Of a DNA stretch of 64,000 bases, positions 33,761 through 46,166 are shown one piece after another; position 1 is the first letter of the stretch, and every line of letters begins with the position of its first letter. The DNA is from Symbiodinium natans. Taxonomy: Eukaryota > Sar > Dinophyceae > Suessiales > Symbiodiniaceae. Position numbers and translations under genes: made by a program. Below the pieces are notes generated by a model, which had not been told where the DNA came from, searched no databases, and worked only from the letters and a program-made list of their open reading frames with translations. Location: assembly GCA_905221605.1 (NCBI GenBank), contig CAJNDS010002266.1, positions 62,001-126,000 of the forward strand. Direction: 5' to 3'.

Positions 33761-36079
33761 CTTTTCTGGTTTAGGGTTCGCCTGCTTGCAAAGGGCAGAT
33801 GGAATCCTCCCACTCCCGAGACTGAGCGAAACTCTGCCGCACATGGAATGCCTTGGGATCTGAACACCGGCGATGAACAGGTCCTCAACACCCCTTTCTA
33901 AGCATCCGAAACCGGAAAAAAAAACACACACATGATGCTCAGCCTCGAACCGGCCTTCGACACCAAACCTCCCCCCAAAAACCTATAGAACCCCAAGCCT
34001 GAGCCCCTTAGAAATCGAGAAGCCTCCCGGCAAGGAGAGCTCCCGAAGAACCGCAGCTGTGATGGCTTGCACCTCAAAGAAGTATCTAGGGGACCGGCTT
34101 CTGATGTTGGGGGTTTCTTGGTTTCGGTGCCTTGGCTTTAGGGTCTAGGCTTGAGTCTGCAAGATCTGTAGGGTCAGTAGGGTCTAGCGGGTTTACAGGG
34201 TTGGCTTCAGCACGACAACTTTCGGCACCGGCGGTAGCGCCATGCCGGCGCATTGATGCCTGCCTCGACTCCTCTCCAAGATTCTGAAGGCACGGGAGTT
34301 CAGGCAATTCTCCAGTTCGCGCATCTGGAAAGACGCCTTGTCTTGCCTGACATGTTGCGCAGGAGGGATTTCCTGCGCGCTTGCTCGGCAGAGTGGCGGG
34401 TTCGCACACGTGTAGACGAAGTGATGATGGGATGTGAGGATGGACGGCGTCGGTTTGCGGCAGCTCTGTGCATCTGTGGCTTAGGGATTCAGGTCTAGGC
34501 TTAGGCCCATTAGGAGCACGAGATAGCACATTTCCACAACATGACTGAGTATTTGCAAATACAGCTGCAGGGATCCCTACAACACCCTCAGCCGTTCTCA
34601 GCGAGCTAGAAGGGATCCCAGGGCCCTCGAGGGCAACCCACCCTAAACCCTTTGCAAAAGAGTCTCTTCCGCACGGCTGAGGACGAAGCACCGACCAGCA
34701 ACCCAAATAGAGGGGCGAGGATGGCCAGCCTCGGGGGTTTAGGGTTTAGGGTTTAGGCTTTAGGGTTGCAGAGATTTCTTTAGGGAAGCCAGGAAAGAAA
34801 ATGGGGACCCCCTCCCAAGGACGTGCACGAAGGCGCCTCACCCTTACGGTCTCTGGACATGGTCCTCCTTTTTTGCGCAGGCTTTAGAGGCTCATGGGGA
34901 TGTAGGGCTTTAGAGGATCTGGGGTGTTAAACGGCCTTGAGTTTTGGGGGTCCCGGTGCCACTTTGAACTCACCAAATCCCAACTACACCCCAGCGATAC
35001 CAGACCTGCGAGTATCAGGCTCGCGGCGAACCACAAAAGCCCACCCTCTCTCACTCGGGGCTCATGGTCGTATGTTACCAGTGTACATGTTACCAGGCAG
35101 CAGCATGTCCATGAAGCCCAATGGTACGATGGGATCAAGACAGGACAGATATGGAAAGCAGCCGGTACGATCATCAGATGGCAGCCTAAGTTCAGACAGG
35201 TGGCCTCAGAAAACGGTCACAAAATCGTGACCCGGTTTGGCTTTCGGGATTCGACCGCGAGGGTTGGTTTTAAAAACAAAGACGTTTTGCTTTCCGTGGC
35301 GCTTTTGTTTTGTGCCGCGCCCCAAACTTAACGCCCGTCTGAAACCAAACCTTAAACCATATGGGTATGGCGTACCCTTGATATACCCCAAAGTAGTATA
35401 AAGATTATAAAAGGAACCCCCAAAACTGTACCCCTGCTTGCTTGATGATGCGGATATCCGGAATCTTTGGCGCATGGCAGATGCCCAGGACGGGTGGCTT
35501 CCGCAGCCTGCAGTGTGCCGAGTTGCAGGGAGAAGGTTAGAACGGCTTAGGGTCTGTGGGTTGAGAATAAGGGTCATAGGAATCTAGGAATCTATGGTTT
35601 CCGGAATGTAGGGGTTGGGGCTGAGGGTGTAGAGGCTTTGGGGATTTGAGGGCTGCGAAAACAGCGTGCTGGAGTCTTGTTGTTCGGCATTTTTCGCTGC
35701 CGTGGACGTACCAAGCTGACGGGCATCTCACAGCCAACCATACGTGCAGTACGCCTACACCCTTGACCCCAAATCCAAACTGAAGCTTTTGCACTTGGAC
35801 AGAAAGCTAGCAATGCCCGAAGAACACCTGCTGCAGTCCAAGGATCCCCTTCCTAGACCCCCCCCGCAACCACAAATCTTACAACCTGCACCCGACACAT
35901 CCCGAAACCCTAAACCCCAAACCCCTGATCCCCAAATCCCAAGCTAAGCCCTACACTTCCCTTAGGACCGCTTAGTAGCAAGCCCCAGGTGGATGCCTCG
36001 AAGCCGGCGAGCCCAGCGCCCAGGAGGAGGAAGATAGAAAGCGAGCAGGTGCCAAAGACCCCTGAAGAGAGGGCTTTGT

Positions 36080-36165
36080 GGTTATGGGGCTATGGGGCTA
36101 TGGGGCTATGGGGGCTATGGGGGCTATGGGGGCTATGGGGCTATGGGATTATGGGGCTTTGCTGG
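36080..36165. repeat. GGGGCTAT-type minisatellite
   Basis: About nine units of an 8-9-bp repeat GGGGCTAT(G), a unit not seen elsewhere in the window. Confidence 0.9.
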
Positions 36166-36439
36166 GGGCATTCAGCCCAAGCCATGACTCAACCCTAAAC
36201 CCCAAACCCTGACCCCACACCCTAAACCCTAAACAACAAACCCCAAACCCTAAACCCTAAACCCTAAAATCACAAACAACCCCCCCATACCGGCCTAGAC
36301 CTCATGATGGCTACCAACATGACGGCACAAGGCTTTTGTAGAGGATGCGACTCTGGCTTGGGCGAACAGACACCCCCCCCCATGATTTTCAAGACACTTC
36401 ACTACAAATTGCTTTAAAAACCAAAAACTTTAAAATATT

Positions 36440-36516
36440 ATTCCTCATTGAGGGTAATGTAGGGATTATTATGTATTCATTCTTTTGGGGTTCTGAAGCA
36501 AATAGTAGTTCAGGGT
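36440..36516 (+). repeat. Dispersed repeat family 2, copy 1
   Basis: AT-rich segment ending TTTTGGGGTTCTGAAGCAAA. Related copies at 44180-44245 (same strand) and 50180-50258 (minus strand). They share CCT(C)ATTGAGGGTAAT and TAGGGATT in order. Probably fragments of a short transposable element. Confidence 0.6.
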
Positions 36517-36533
36517 GGCACTGCCCAGGCCCA

Positions 36534-36650
36534 ATATAGGGGCCTTAATCATCAGAATAGGGTTTGGGGGGGATTCTTATAGAGTATAGCTGTATAGGGA
36601 CCACCAGACCAGGGAACGCGATTAGTATGCATATTCCGACCACTACATTC
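36534..36650. mobile_element. MITE-like family, copy 1
   Basis: Starts ATAGGGGCCTTAATCATCAG and ends TATTCCGACCACTACATT. The related copies 56255-56372, 58141-58288 and 61884-62014 share a TAGGGGCCTTAA-like start, an internal ATAGTAT(A) segment and a TTCCGACCCCTAT-like end whose reverse complement resembles the start, as in a short terminal-inverted-repeat element. Confidence 0.6.
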
Positions 36651-39600
36651 GGCTCAAACCAACTTTGGGGTTTGGAACTTAGGTGGGCTTCATGCTTCCA
36701 AAGCACAAGTCAAAACACAGCAGCCTGGACAACCTTTGATCGATCCTGTAAATGTCTTCCTGCAACAAGCATCTCTACTTTAGACCCCGAGGCATGAGAC
36801 CTGGGGAAAAGCCACAAACGCCTCAGGAGAAAACCCTGTGCCCCTCCATCGTGGGCCTATGAGAAGAAGATGCGCAACGGGAAACTGGCGTTGGGCTGCT
36901 GCCAAGCGTGATGCGCGAGCCTGCCACGATTTTGATCTTCAACGCCACGGTTGAGCATCTGGGTCTGGGCACGCTGAGAAATAGACAGGTAGCATAGCGT
37001 TCCCTGTCTTGTCATTTTCATAGTCCTTATGTGCCGATACCCGAAGCCCTGCGCCCTAAACCCAGAAACAGTCAAGCCCTCAGGTCACTTGACGCAGACG
37101 CTGGCCTGCCGAATGGCACGGACAGAGCTGCAAACAGAAGACCTGAGCCACTCCGTCTTGCGACCAAAAACCCCCTAACTCCCTAGGATAGGGCTTAAAC
37201 ACCTCAAACCCAACCTTCAAAGACATCGGCAGGGCTTTCCGGCCCCTGAATAACCCACAACTGGCAGGCACCTTAGGCTCCCGCGGCACACCCACAGAGG
37301 TGCAAAATAGCAGAGACTCCAAAGGGTCTGGCTCGTCACCTGCTTCAGTTCTCCAGTAAGGTTTAGGACTTCTATAGGGGTGCTGAGAGGGTTCATAGGA
37401 CTTACAGGGTAGTTCTCCCATAAGACTTGGGACTTCGGGCTTTTGGACCTAGTGTTCAGGACTAAGGCTTGAATGGTGAGGCTGGTGTAGGGGTTTAGGG
37501 CTCATTCAAGTTCAGGGAGGGAAACCCCATACCCTAAACCCTCACTCTAAAGGGCATTGGGATTTGCGACGCAACGCTTCGGGCGAAGAGTTTGGGGTCT
37601 TGAGACTTCGACCTCACACACGCTTCTGGTATGGGGTTGACCCTAAATCCCAAACCCTAAAAACACCTTGAACCAGGGCACCTCCAGCCCGAAACCCACA
37701 GGATCACATGGCGAAACAAACAGGGCAGAGGGGCCCCTGTACCTCCCCCGTTTCTACAGTTTTTGTCACTGACGCTTTGGGTTGCTGTTTGGCCCCGAAG
37801 TAGACCCTAAAACCCTACGCCCCCTAAGTCTAAGGTTAGGGCTTAGGGTTGGCTGGTGAAGGAGCTTGTGTTTTTTGGAGCTTAGCGTTTGGGGAGTCTG
37901 AGGTCAGGCCCGATCCCACCAGGAGGCACAAGTCAAGGAGACCAGGCGGATTTGTTCTCCTTTTTCTTGGCTCGCCGTGGATGAATTGGGTCGCAGGCTG
38001 AAGCTCGCCCACCCTGAAACAGAAGGGTTCGAAGCCGGGACGTGAAGAATTCTCTTCCCGTGTGCCCGGAGACACCCCGGAAAGCCCCATCTCTCGAACG
38101 GGCCCAAGCAGCCCGTGGCCAGAGATTGAAACCCTCCCCCAAAAAACCCCGGAAACCAGCTGTCCCGAGACAGTTTGACTCTCGATCCGCGCAGAGGGCG
38201 GAGGAAGAGCACCTTCGGCAGACCCGACCCCAAAACCCAAAAGCCAGAACACCCCAACATTGGGACGCCGGGGCCTATTGGCATCCAAAGCGTGCTGTGT
38301 CTATGACGAGTCTGCCACCGCTTCTGCACCCGACAGCATTTCGGGATCCTAAACCTTCCCCGAGTGTTAAGGCAGTCAAGGGTTGAATGCGGTTGCGGCG
38401 GGTACGGGTTTGGTGCTTTGTGGCGCCGTCGTGCTTCTAGTGCAGGGTGGGGGAAGAACAGTGTCTGAAGCTTTGCCAAAGGTGCTCAGTTTCCGATCAG
38501 CGACACAACGTGGGATGCCTTGGCACAGGGATCTCTGACAGCTCACGGATCGACTGCATGAACCCGACAAACCGAGTTTTGAACCCTGAAGCTGCACGCA
38601 TACTCCAGAGCAACCCCTTGAAGAGTCTATGCTAGGAATGTCGTTTGCATGCCGCATCTCTGAAACTCACACCTGCCTCAGTTTTGGAGGTGAGACTCTA
38701 GAAATCTCTTGGGTCAATCTGCTAGGGTTTGGGGTTTCAGGTGCCGAGGCTTCCTGGTCTGACTGGCCGGTGGGTTCAACATCCAGGGGCTCATGCTGCC
38801 AAGGGGAACCTCAGTGCTACAAAGAGGCTACAGGTAAACGAGGTACTCGTCTGCGCTGTAAATTGATGGGGTCTTGTTGCCATGCCTTCCGAGACAGGCC
38901 ATGCAGAGACCAGCCCCAGATGTCTTGGTAAACCCCCATAGTTCCCAAAAGCATCCGCTTCGGCCCAGGACATGACAAAATGTCCCAAGGGTAAGCCCTA
39001 CCAGCCCAAAACCTGCGGTGCCTTGTTACCTAACCATGATCCAGCAGATCATGATTGCAAGATCTTCGCTTTCAAGAGGAGTCCGGGCTTTTCGACACAA
39101 AAACCTGGTTGATCCAAACCCCCAAAACCCGAAGCCCAACGCCCTCTTCATCTTGAGGGTTCGTTGTTTGAAGGCCTCTCTCACCCAGAAACTGTGCCCC
39201 GATACCAGCAAACCCTGAACCTCAGACCCTAAGCCATCGAGGGCTCGGGACCCGATTTCAACCCTGCGGAAGATCACTTCGGGTTTATGGGGTCTATCAG
39301 AGTGTATCATCGTTTAGGGGTGCTTAACATGGCCGAGGACGTGTCAGATGCTGACAGGGTCGATAACACCAGGAAGAGATCCGAGAAGCGTCTCTGACTC
39401 CCGTGACCCTGGCTCTATATAACGCGATAGACATCCTATAACCCTCAGCCCAAAACAAAAAAACCGTATAAACCTAGACCCCATATGCCAAAGCAGTCCC
39501 ACGAAAACATTTTTCAAGGCCTCTCCTTGTCGAGGGTCCCTCCTTTCTTCCCCGAACAATCATGCTTTTCGAGGGCCTGAGTTTGACTTTTAGGCTTTAG

Positions 39601-40885
39601 GGTTTAGGGCTCAAGAAGCGTAGCTCCGTGTCGCTCGTGTCTTTTTAGAAGCTTTTCGGGGCTGAATTGAACTTTTCTAACCTCACCATGAATAATCCTA
39701 ATCCGCCCAAGCATCCCTACTAGCCCCAGTCACTCTCATAACCCACCCCCCCCCCCCCCCCCCCCCCAATGCTTCTCGGCTGCAGGGGCGGCGACGAGAG
39801 AGGCTGAACGATCCGAGCTGGCCAGGAGGCTCGCGCGGACGTTTCCCTCCTGCCAGCGCAGGGTAGAGAGACTGGATCGAACCACTATCCCAACAACAAA
39901 AAGACTATAGGGTTTTAGGGTTTAGGGTTTAGGGTTGAGGGTTTAGACAGCCGTAAAGATGCACGCGACGTCCCGAAGCAAGTGCTTATAACACCCCAGT
40001 TGAGGCCCTCGCGCGCCGTGCCGCCGGTGCCGCTGTGGACTCCTTCCTTGACGTTCGGCTTTTCGGGTTCAGGGGCAGGTTTAGAGTTTAGGGGCCAATG
40101 CGCATGTAGGGTTTATAACAGGTCTATCCGAGTTGTCAAATCTTTCTACTACAGGTTGTGGGGTGCGGGGCCCATGCAGGGAGGAGTCAGCACCCTGAGT
40201 CGCACACCTCCTACTTGGCTGTTGGAATCCACAAGAAAACTAAACCAAGGGTCCAGGGCTTACAGGGTCTGCTGCTAAAACTCCTTCCTGCGCTTGGATA
40301 GCTCTTCATAGGCCCCGGTAACACATCATGGATTTCAAATCTGAACCGCCTTAGGACTTTGATGGAGTTTGAAAATTCAGGGTGTAGGGGGGTTTAGCTT
40401 TAGGGTTCAAGAGTTCAGGATTTAGAGCTTACGATTTCGGACTTGATGACGGGATTGGCAGGCACAACGATTCCTTCTTTGCACTTTGGACCTCTCATTG
40501 GCTCGCACATCGTCTGACCCTGAATCCCCAAGCTCCCCAAACCCCAAACCTACAAACCCCCTAAGACCTAAACCTCTATAACACCTAAACCTACACACCC
40601 CCTAAGCCCCGAACCCCCCCCCCCCCCCCCGGCCCAGCAACCCAAAATAGTGCAACCCGCCCTCCCTCCATTGGGTGCCTGGGCATCGACAACCCGGGTG
40701 GGCCCAATTAGGGTTTAGTGTTTGGGGTTTAGGGTTTGGGGTTTAGGGTTGGGGTTTAGGGTTTGGGGTTTTGGGGTTTGGGGATTAGGGTTTGGGGTTT
40801 AGGGTTTCGGGTTTATAGGGGCTAGAGGGGTTTAGGATCCAGGATTAGGGTGTCGCGGTCGAGGGCGTAGTTGAGTGGCACTCAC

Positions 40886-40982
40886 AAAGTCACACGCATG
40901 AAGCCCCAAAAGACGAAGGTTCAGCGACAGGAACAGGAGAAGGGCAACCAAAGCAACGATGCAGTTGATGTAGTAGAAATAC
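40886..40982 (-). CDS. Transporter exon: helix 12
   Basis: Acceptor CTCACCCAG and donor TTT/GTGAGTG. YFYYINCIVALVALLLFLSL is the typical last helix of POT transporters. At least one more exon with the stop codon must follow below 40.8 kb; it was not identified. Confidence 0.78.
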
Positions 40983-43900
40983 CTGGGTGAGAGGGGGCAG
41001 GTCAACATCGGTGTCCGCCTGCGTGAACCCGTACGGGAGGGCACTTGTTGTCGTGTCTGCTGTGTTTCTTGCTTTTGTTGCGTTGCCGTAGCTCTTTGCT
41101 CTTCCCGAATCTGCTAGATAGATGTACATGTAGATGATTGGTCTTGCCATCCCGGGCGTTTGCCGGATAGGCGATTGTCGGTATTGTGTGCTTTGTTGGT
41201 AGAAGGGTTTGTGGGCGCGCTGGGGCATTAAGGCTTCGGAATGTGGACCATGATGTTCCAAACCAGCAGTCCTCCACGACAGCATGACATGTTGTCCCAG
41301 TGTTGGCATTGCTGCGATTACGAAGCTCAGGAGCATGAACCCTAAACGATTACGAAGCTCAGGAGCATGAACCCTAAACCCTAAACCCTAAACCCTAAAT
41401 CACCTGTTTTGGCAGGGGCTTTCGAGGCACACAGTAGCGTAGCCTTATCAATCCCGTGGAGCTGACGGCGCGAGCAACCTTCCTGACTTCAAGCTGCTTC
41501 TTAGGGCTAAGCCTTCTAGGGTTTAGGGTTTAGGGTTTAGGGTTTAGGGTTTAGGGTTTAGGGTTTAGGGTTTAGGGTTTAGGGGAAGAAACCCTAAACC
41601 AGGTTCAAACCCTAAACTTTACAACGCCCTCTCGTTCTGACCGCGGGAATCCGACCTTGGATTCCTAAACCTGAAACCTTCAACCCCAAACCCTAAACCC
41701 TAAACCCCAAACCCTAAACCCTAAACCCTAAACCCTAAACCCTAAACCCTAAACCCTAAACCCTAAACCCAAGGCGTGACAGAGTGCACCAAGTGCCCGT
41801 CGTTGAGGTTCTCCGGAACGAGCCTGTGGTCATGTCGCGGCTGCAGGGCGTTGCACACATTGGGGTTTAGGGTTTAGGGTTTAGGGTTTAGGGTTTAGGG
41901 TTTAGGGTTTAGGGTTTAGGGTCCTCGACCCTATAATCCTTGCGGTCCGAGAGGCGGACTCAAGGCAGCAGTGATGGCGTTGGAGATGGATCCTCGGCTT
42001 TCCTACGTAAGGCTTAAGCCTTGTAGGGTTCGGGGTGCAGGGTTTACAGGGATCTAAAGGTGTAGGGTTTAGGGTTTAGGGTTTAGGGGTATAAGGTTTA
42101 GGGGGTATAAGTTTTTTGAGCATCTATTGAGCATGGCACGGGCCTTCGGGACAGCGAGGGCAAAGCATGTTCGGGGGTTTGACAGCAGAGAGGACCGGTG
42201 GGGGCGGAACAGACGCCGTCAGGGCCACTTTGAAACACTTTGGGACGACGGGATGCAAGAATCTTTGTTTGTGTGTGTTTTTTTCTTTTTTTTTATTTTT
42301 TTTTTTTGGGGGGGGGGGGGGGGGAGGAGTTCCGAAAATAGGGTTACCGTAAACCCTAAACTTTTTTTTTGGGGGGGGGGGGCTGGAGGGTTCCTATAAT
42401 AAGGCTTTTTCAAGGGGCCTAATAGCAAGGAGTAAGTACGGGGTACACTCCCACACATCGGAGCTGAAAACTTCTACCATGTGGGAGCGATGCGCCCTCC
42501 CTTCCTGCATGGGCTATTATACCCCATAACCCCTTAACAAAGGCCCTTTATGGGTGTAGGTTTAGGGTTTAGGGTTTAGGGTTTAGGGTTTAGGGTTTAG
42601 GGTTTAGGGGATTATAAGGCCTAGTAGCCCATGCTGGTTTGCGTGAAGGGCATGGGAGGCTTGTGTTTGTGGCTTTTCCAGGGGCTCTCAGGTGACGTTC
42701 TTAGACGACAGAGGCCTGAAACCGAAGCCCTATAAACCCTAAACCCTAAACCCTAGACCCTAGACCCTAAACCCTAGACCCTAGACCCTAGACCCTAAAC
42801 CTTAAACCCTAAACCCTAAACCCTAAACCCTAAACCTAAACTCCAGGAGCCCGAAGTCCCAGTGTCCCGAAAGAAGCCTCATGAACTGCAGCAAGGTCTC
42901 CCGCGGCCACCAGGTTCAATGCCTGGTTGTTAGTGTGTTCTAGCGTGTTAAAACCCTTTTAAGGTTTAGGGCTTCGGGTTCTTTCACGTTAAACAACCCT
43001 AATTGAACGAGGCCACCAGGTTCAATGCCCGGCGTGAGTTTTTGGGCGTTTCGGGGTTTAAGGGGCTTGGGGTTTAGGGGATTTAGGGGGTTTAGCGGGT
43101 TTACGGGGCTTAGGGGGTTTAGGGGGCTTCGGGGGCTTCAGGCTTAGGGGGTTTAGGGGGTTTACGGGGGTTAGAGGTTTTAGTGGTGGGTCAAATGGGT
43201 TTAGGGGTTTAGTGGGTTTAGCGGTTTAGGGCTCTGATTCTCGGTCTGCACAATCACTGCGTTTTAGGTTAGGGCTTTTCGGCACGGGGCACTTCATCCC
43301 ACAACCACCAGTGGCACCAACCTAGAGCTTTTTCACAGGCTCTTCATAAGGCTACGGGCAGGCAAGCCCTGTGGCCTGGAGCGCCAAGCACTACTTTATG
43401 TGGGCGGCGCAGAACCCAAACTTACCAAGTTTACAAGAAGTCTCGCCTGCAAACCCTGCACCCTAAACCCAAAACCCGACACCACCCTATGCGCTAAGCC
43501 TCAATAAAGCCTAACTTGGGATGTTCCCCTTATACTAACAGCCCTTAATCAAAATCATAAGAGGGGGGCACGCTTATCATATTAAGGACTGTTAGTATAT
43601 GGAACCCTAAGCCCTAAGCCCTAAACCCTAAACCCTAACCCTACACCCTAAGCCGAACCCAGGGTGGCCCTGATTTCTGCAACTAAGGCACCTGGACCAG
43701 CGATCGCAGACGCGGGGGTGCCTCGTCGTGTAAGTTGAGGTGTGTGAGATCTAACCCCCCCCCCCCCCAGCCGAATCACAGGGTTTAGGGTTTGGGGTTT
43801 TAGGGTTCTAGGGCTTAAGGCGTAATAGGGTTTGGGGTTTTAGGGTTTTAGGGCTTAAGGCGTAATAGGGTTGGGGTTTTAGAGTTTTAGGGCTTAAGGC

Positions 43901-45760
43901 GTATTAGGGTTTGGGTTCTAGGGCTTCAGGCGTAATAGGGTTTAGGGTTTTAGGGTTCTAGGGCTTAAGGCGTAAGGGTTTCAGGGTTTATAATGGTTTG
44001 GCGATCCAGGGAATATTTTTTAGGGTAGGGGGCCTGAGGGTTCCCTCTACGAGACCTGGGCTCCCACGCCGACTATCAGATCCCTAGTGCACCTTTTCTC
44101 TTTCTTTTACACGTGCCTTTCCTACTAATTGCTTAAGATAAGAAACACAAAAAACATGACACAATCCTCCTAAACAAAATCCTCCTTATAAGGGCAATAC
44201 AAGGATTCTCATTTCTGAGTTTTTTGGGGTTCTAAGCAAATATTAACTTACTAACTGCAACTAGGCCCCGACATGTTTTCGACAAAAGTGGCGAACCCCA
44301 AATCCAAGACCCTAAGCTGGCCCTAAACCCTACAAACCCTAAATGCCACTCATTATCCACAGAACTCAAAGCTGCTTGGCGAAGAGCTCCAGAACCCCTC
44401 CATTCTACGCCCTCCATCCAAACGCCGTTAGCGCACCTGCTCAAAAACATACTGGTAGACGACAGGGTTCACCATGATCTCACCAGCCTGGCTTTGGAAA
44501 GGCCCAGCCTTCCTTTGCATCCCCCAACTTAAAGCACCCCTAAACCCTAAACCCTAAACCCTAAACCCTAAACCCTAAACCCTAAACCCTAAACCCTAAA
44601 CCCTAAACCCTAAACCCTAAACCCTAAACCCTAAACCCTAAACCCTAAACCCTAAACCCTAAACCCTAAACCGCAGGGTGTCCTGGGGTCACGAGATGTG
44701 AGCTGAGGCCCGAGGTCATAGTCTTTGAAATGCTTGATGACTTCGGGGCTCGAGACATTCGCTTGGAGTGATGTTCGGGTTTAGGGTTTAGGGTTTAGGG
44801 TTTGGGGTTTAGGGTTTAGGGTTTGGGTTGATGAGATGCCTGGCCATGTATGGCCGCATTGGTCTGGGGCTGTCAGAGGGGATGGACGGCTATTGCGGTT
44901 TAGGGTTTGGTGTTGAGGGTTTAGCTGCTTAGCTGCGAATACTACCCTAAACCCTGAACCCTAAACCCTAAACCCTAAACCCTGAACCCTGAACCCTAAA
45001 CACTAAACCCTGAACCTTCGACCGATGCGGATGCTTCTTCGGATGCCAGACGTTTCTGGGCACAAGGGCCGATCTCTTGGCATACTTGAACTTCGAAGGG
45101 GTGTCTACGGAGTGATGCCAACATCCTTCTGCCGGATTTGGGGGGATTAGGGTTTGGGGGTTGAGGGTTGAGGGTTTAGGGTTTAGGATGAGTCCTAGCC
45201 TCCGGCTGGTTCGTTGAGGACTTGGCGCTCGTTGGCACGAATGGGACAAAAGCAAGCCAAACCCTACAAAGCAAGACCACGCACAGAAAGCTGCAGCTCA
45301 GGTGCGCCAGTGAGAAACATGGGTATGGCCGTCCAAAACGCCGACCTGCAAGTAACTTCCACTGCAAAGGCCGGGTTGTTCGAGAGAGGGCTTAAGGAGC
45401 CAGTTTTCTGCATGGTCTACTGTATCCCTAAACCCTAAACCTGACATCACGTTCCAACGCCTAAGCGCAAGCTTGATCCCGAAACCCTATAACCCCTAAG
45501 CCCCAAACGGGAAACCCTACACCCCAAACCCCAAATCCTAAACCCTAAACCCTTGCCCCTAAGCCCCAAAACTTAAACCACTCTTTCCAAGAAGGACATT
45601 GCAAACCAGTGCCTCTGGCACAAACCCACAAGCCTTGGGGTGCGAAGTCCTAGCCTAAACACACTCCAAATTCATGGGTCTAACGTTCAAAGCTTGGGGC
45701 TTTTGGGGTTTAGGGTTCTTTTCGGGGGGTTTTGCAGTAGGCAGGCTTACCCCTCAGCTT

Positions 45761-45833
<73 letters not shown>

Positions 45834-46119
45834 ACGCTCAACCCTAAAGCCCGCACAAGGTCGAGCCGGGATGCATCTGCGTCATGGGGATGCTCGCGCC
45901 CGGCGAGCACTTCGAGAGGAGGAAGCCGTCCTTGCAGGAGGCCGTGCCCATCAGCTCCTGGCGCAGGGAAAGGAACTTGGAAAATGAAATGTATATACAT
46001 ATATATGTATATATATATATATATATATTGTATACTATTGTGTATCATGTATACGCATATACGGTGCCATGTACAACGACATATGAACATGAAATATAGA
46101 AAATAGAGAGAGAGTCTGT

Positions 46120-46166
<47 letters not shown>

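Larger units (their letters stand above)
32785..40885. other. Telomere-repeat patchwork with isolated exon-like segments
   Basis: No gene can be assembled. Exon-like minus-strand segments flanked by plausible splice sites: 36857-36973 (after TTTCTCAG, RAQTQMLNRGVEDQNRG), about 37095-37128, 37230-37330 (GDEPDPLESLLFCTSVG), 37870-38010 and 33130-33255 (NEDPSLQFVVPLDCIGC). They may be exons of one or more genes downstream of the transporter. Confidence 0.45.

Noticed and set aside
33551-33931. Open frames over the CTCCCT array on both strands
   Set aside because: Low-complexity Ser/Pro or Arg/Glu strings from a microsatellite.
34253-34498. 81-codon plus-strand open frame (QFAHLERRLVLPDML...)
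   Set aside because: Protein-like composition, but on the opposite strand to all supported genes, with no family match and no clear splice sites; not enough to call.
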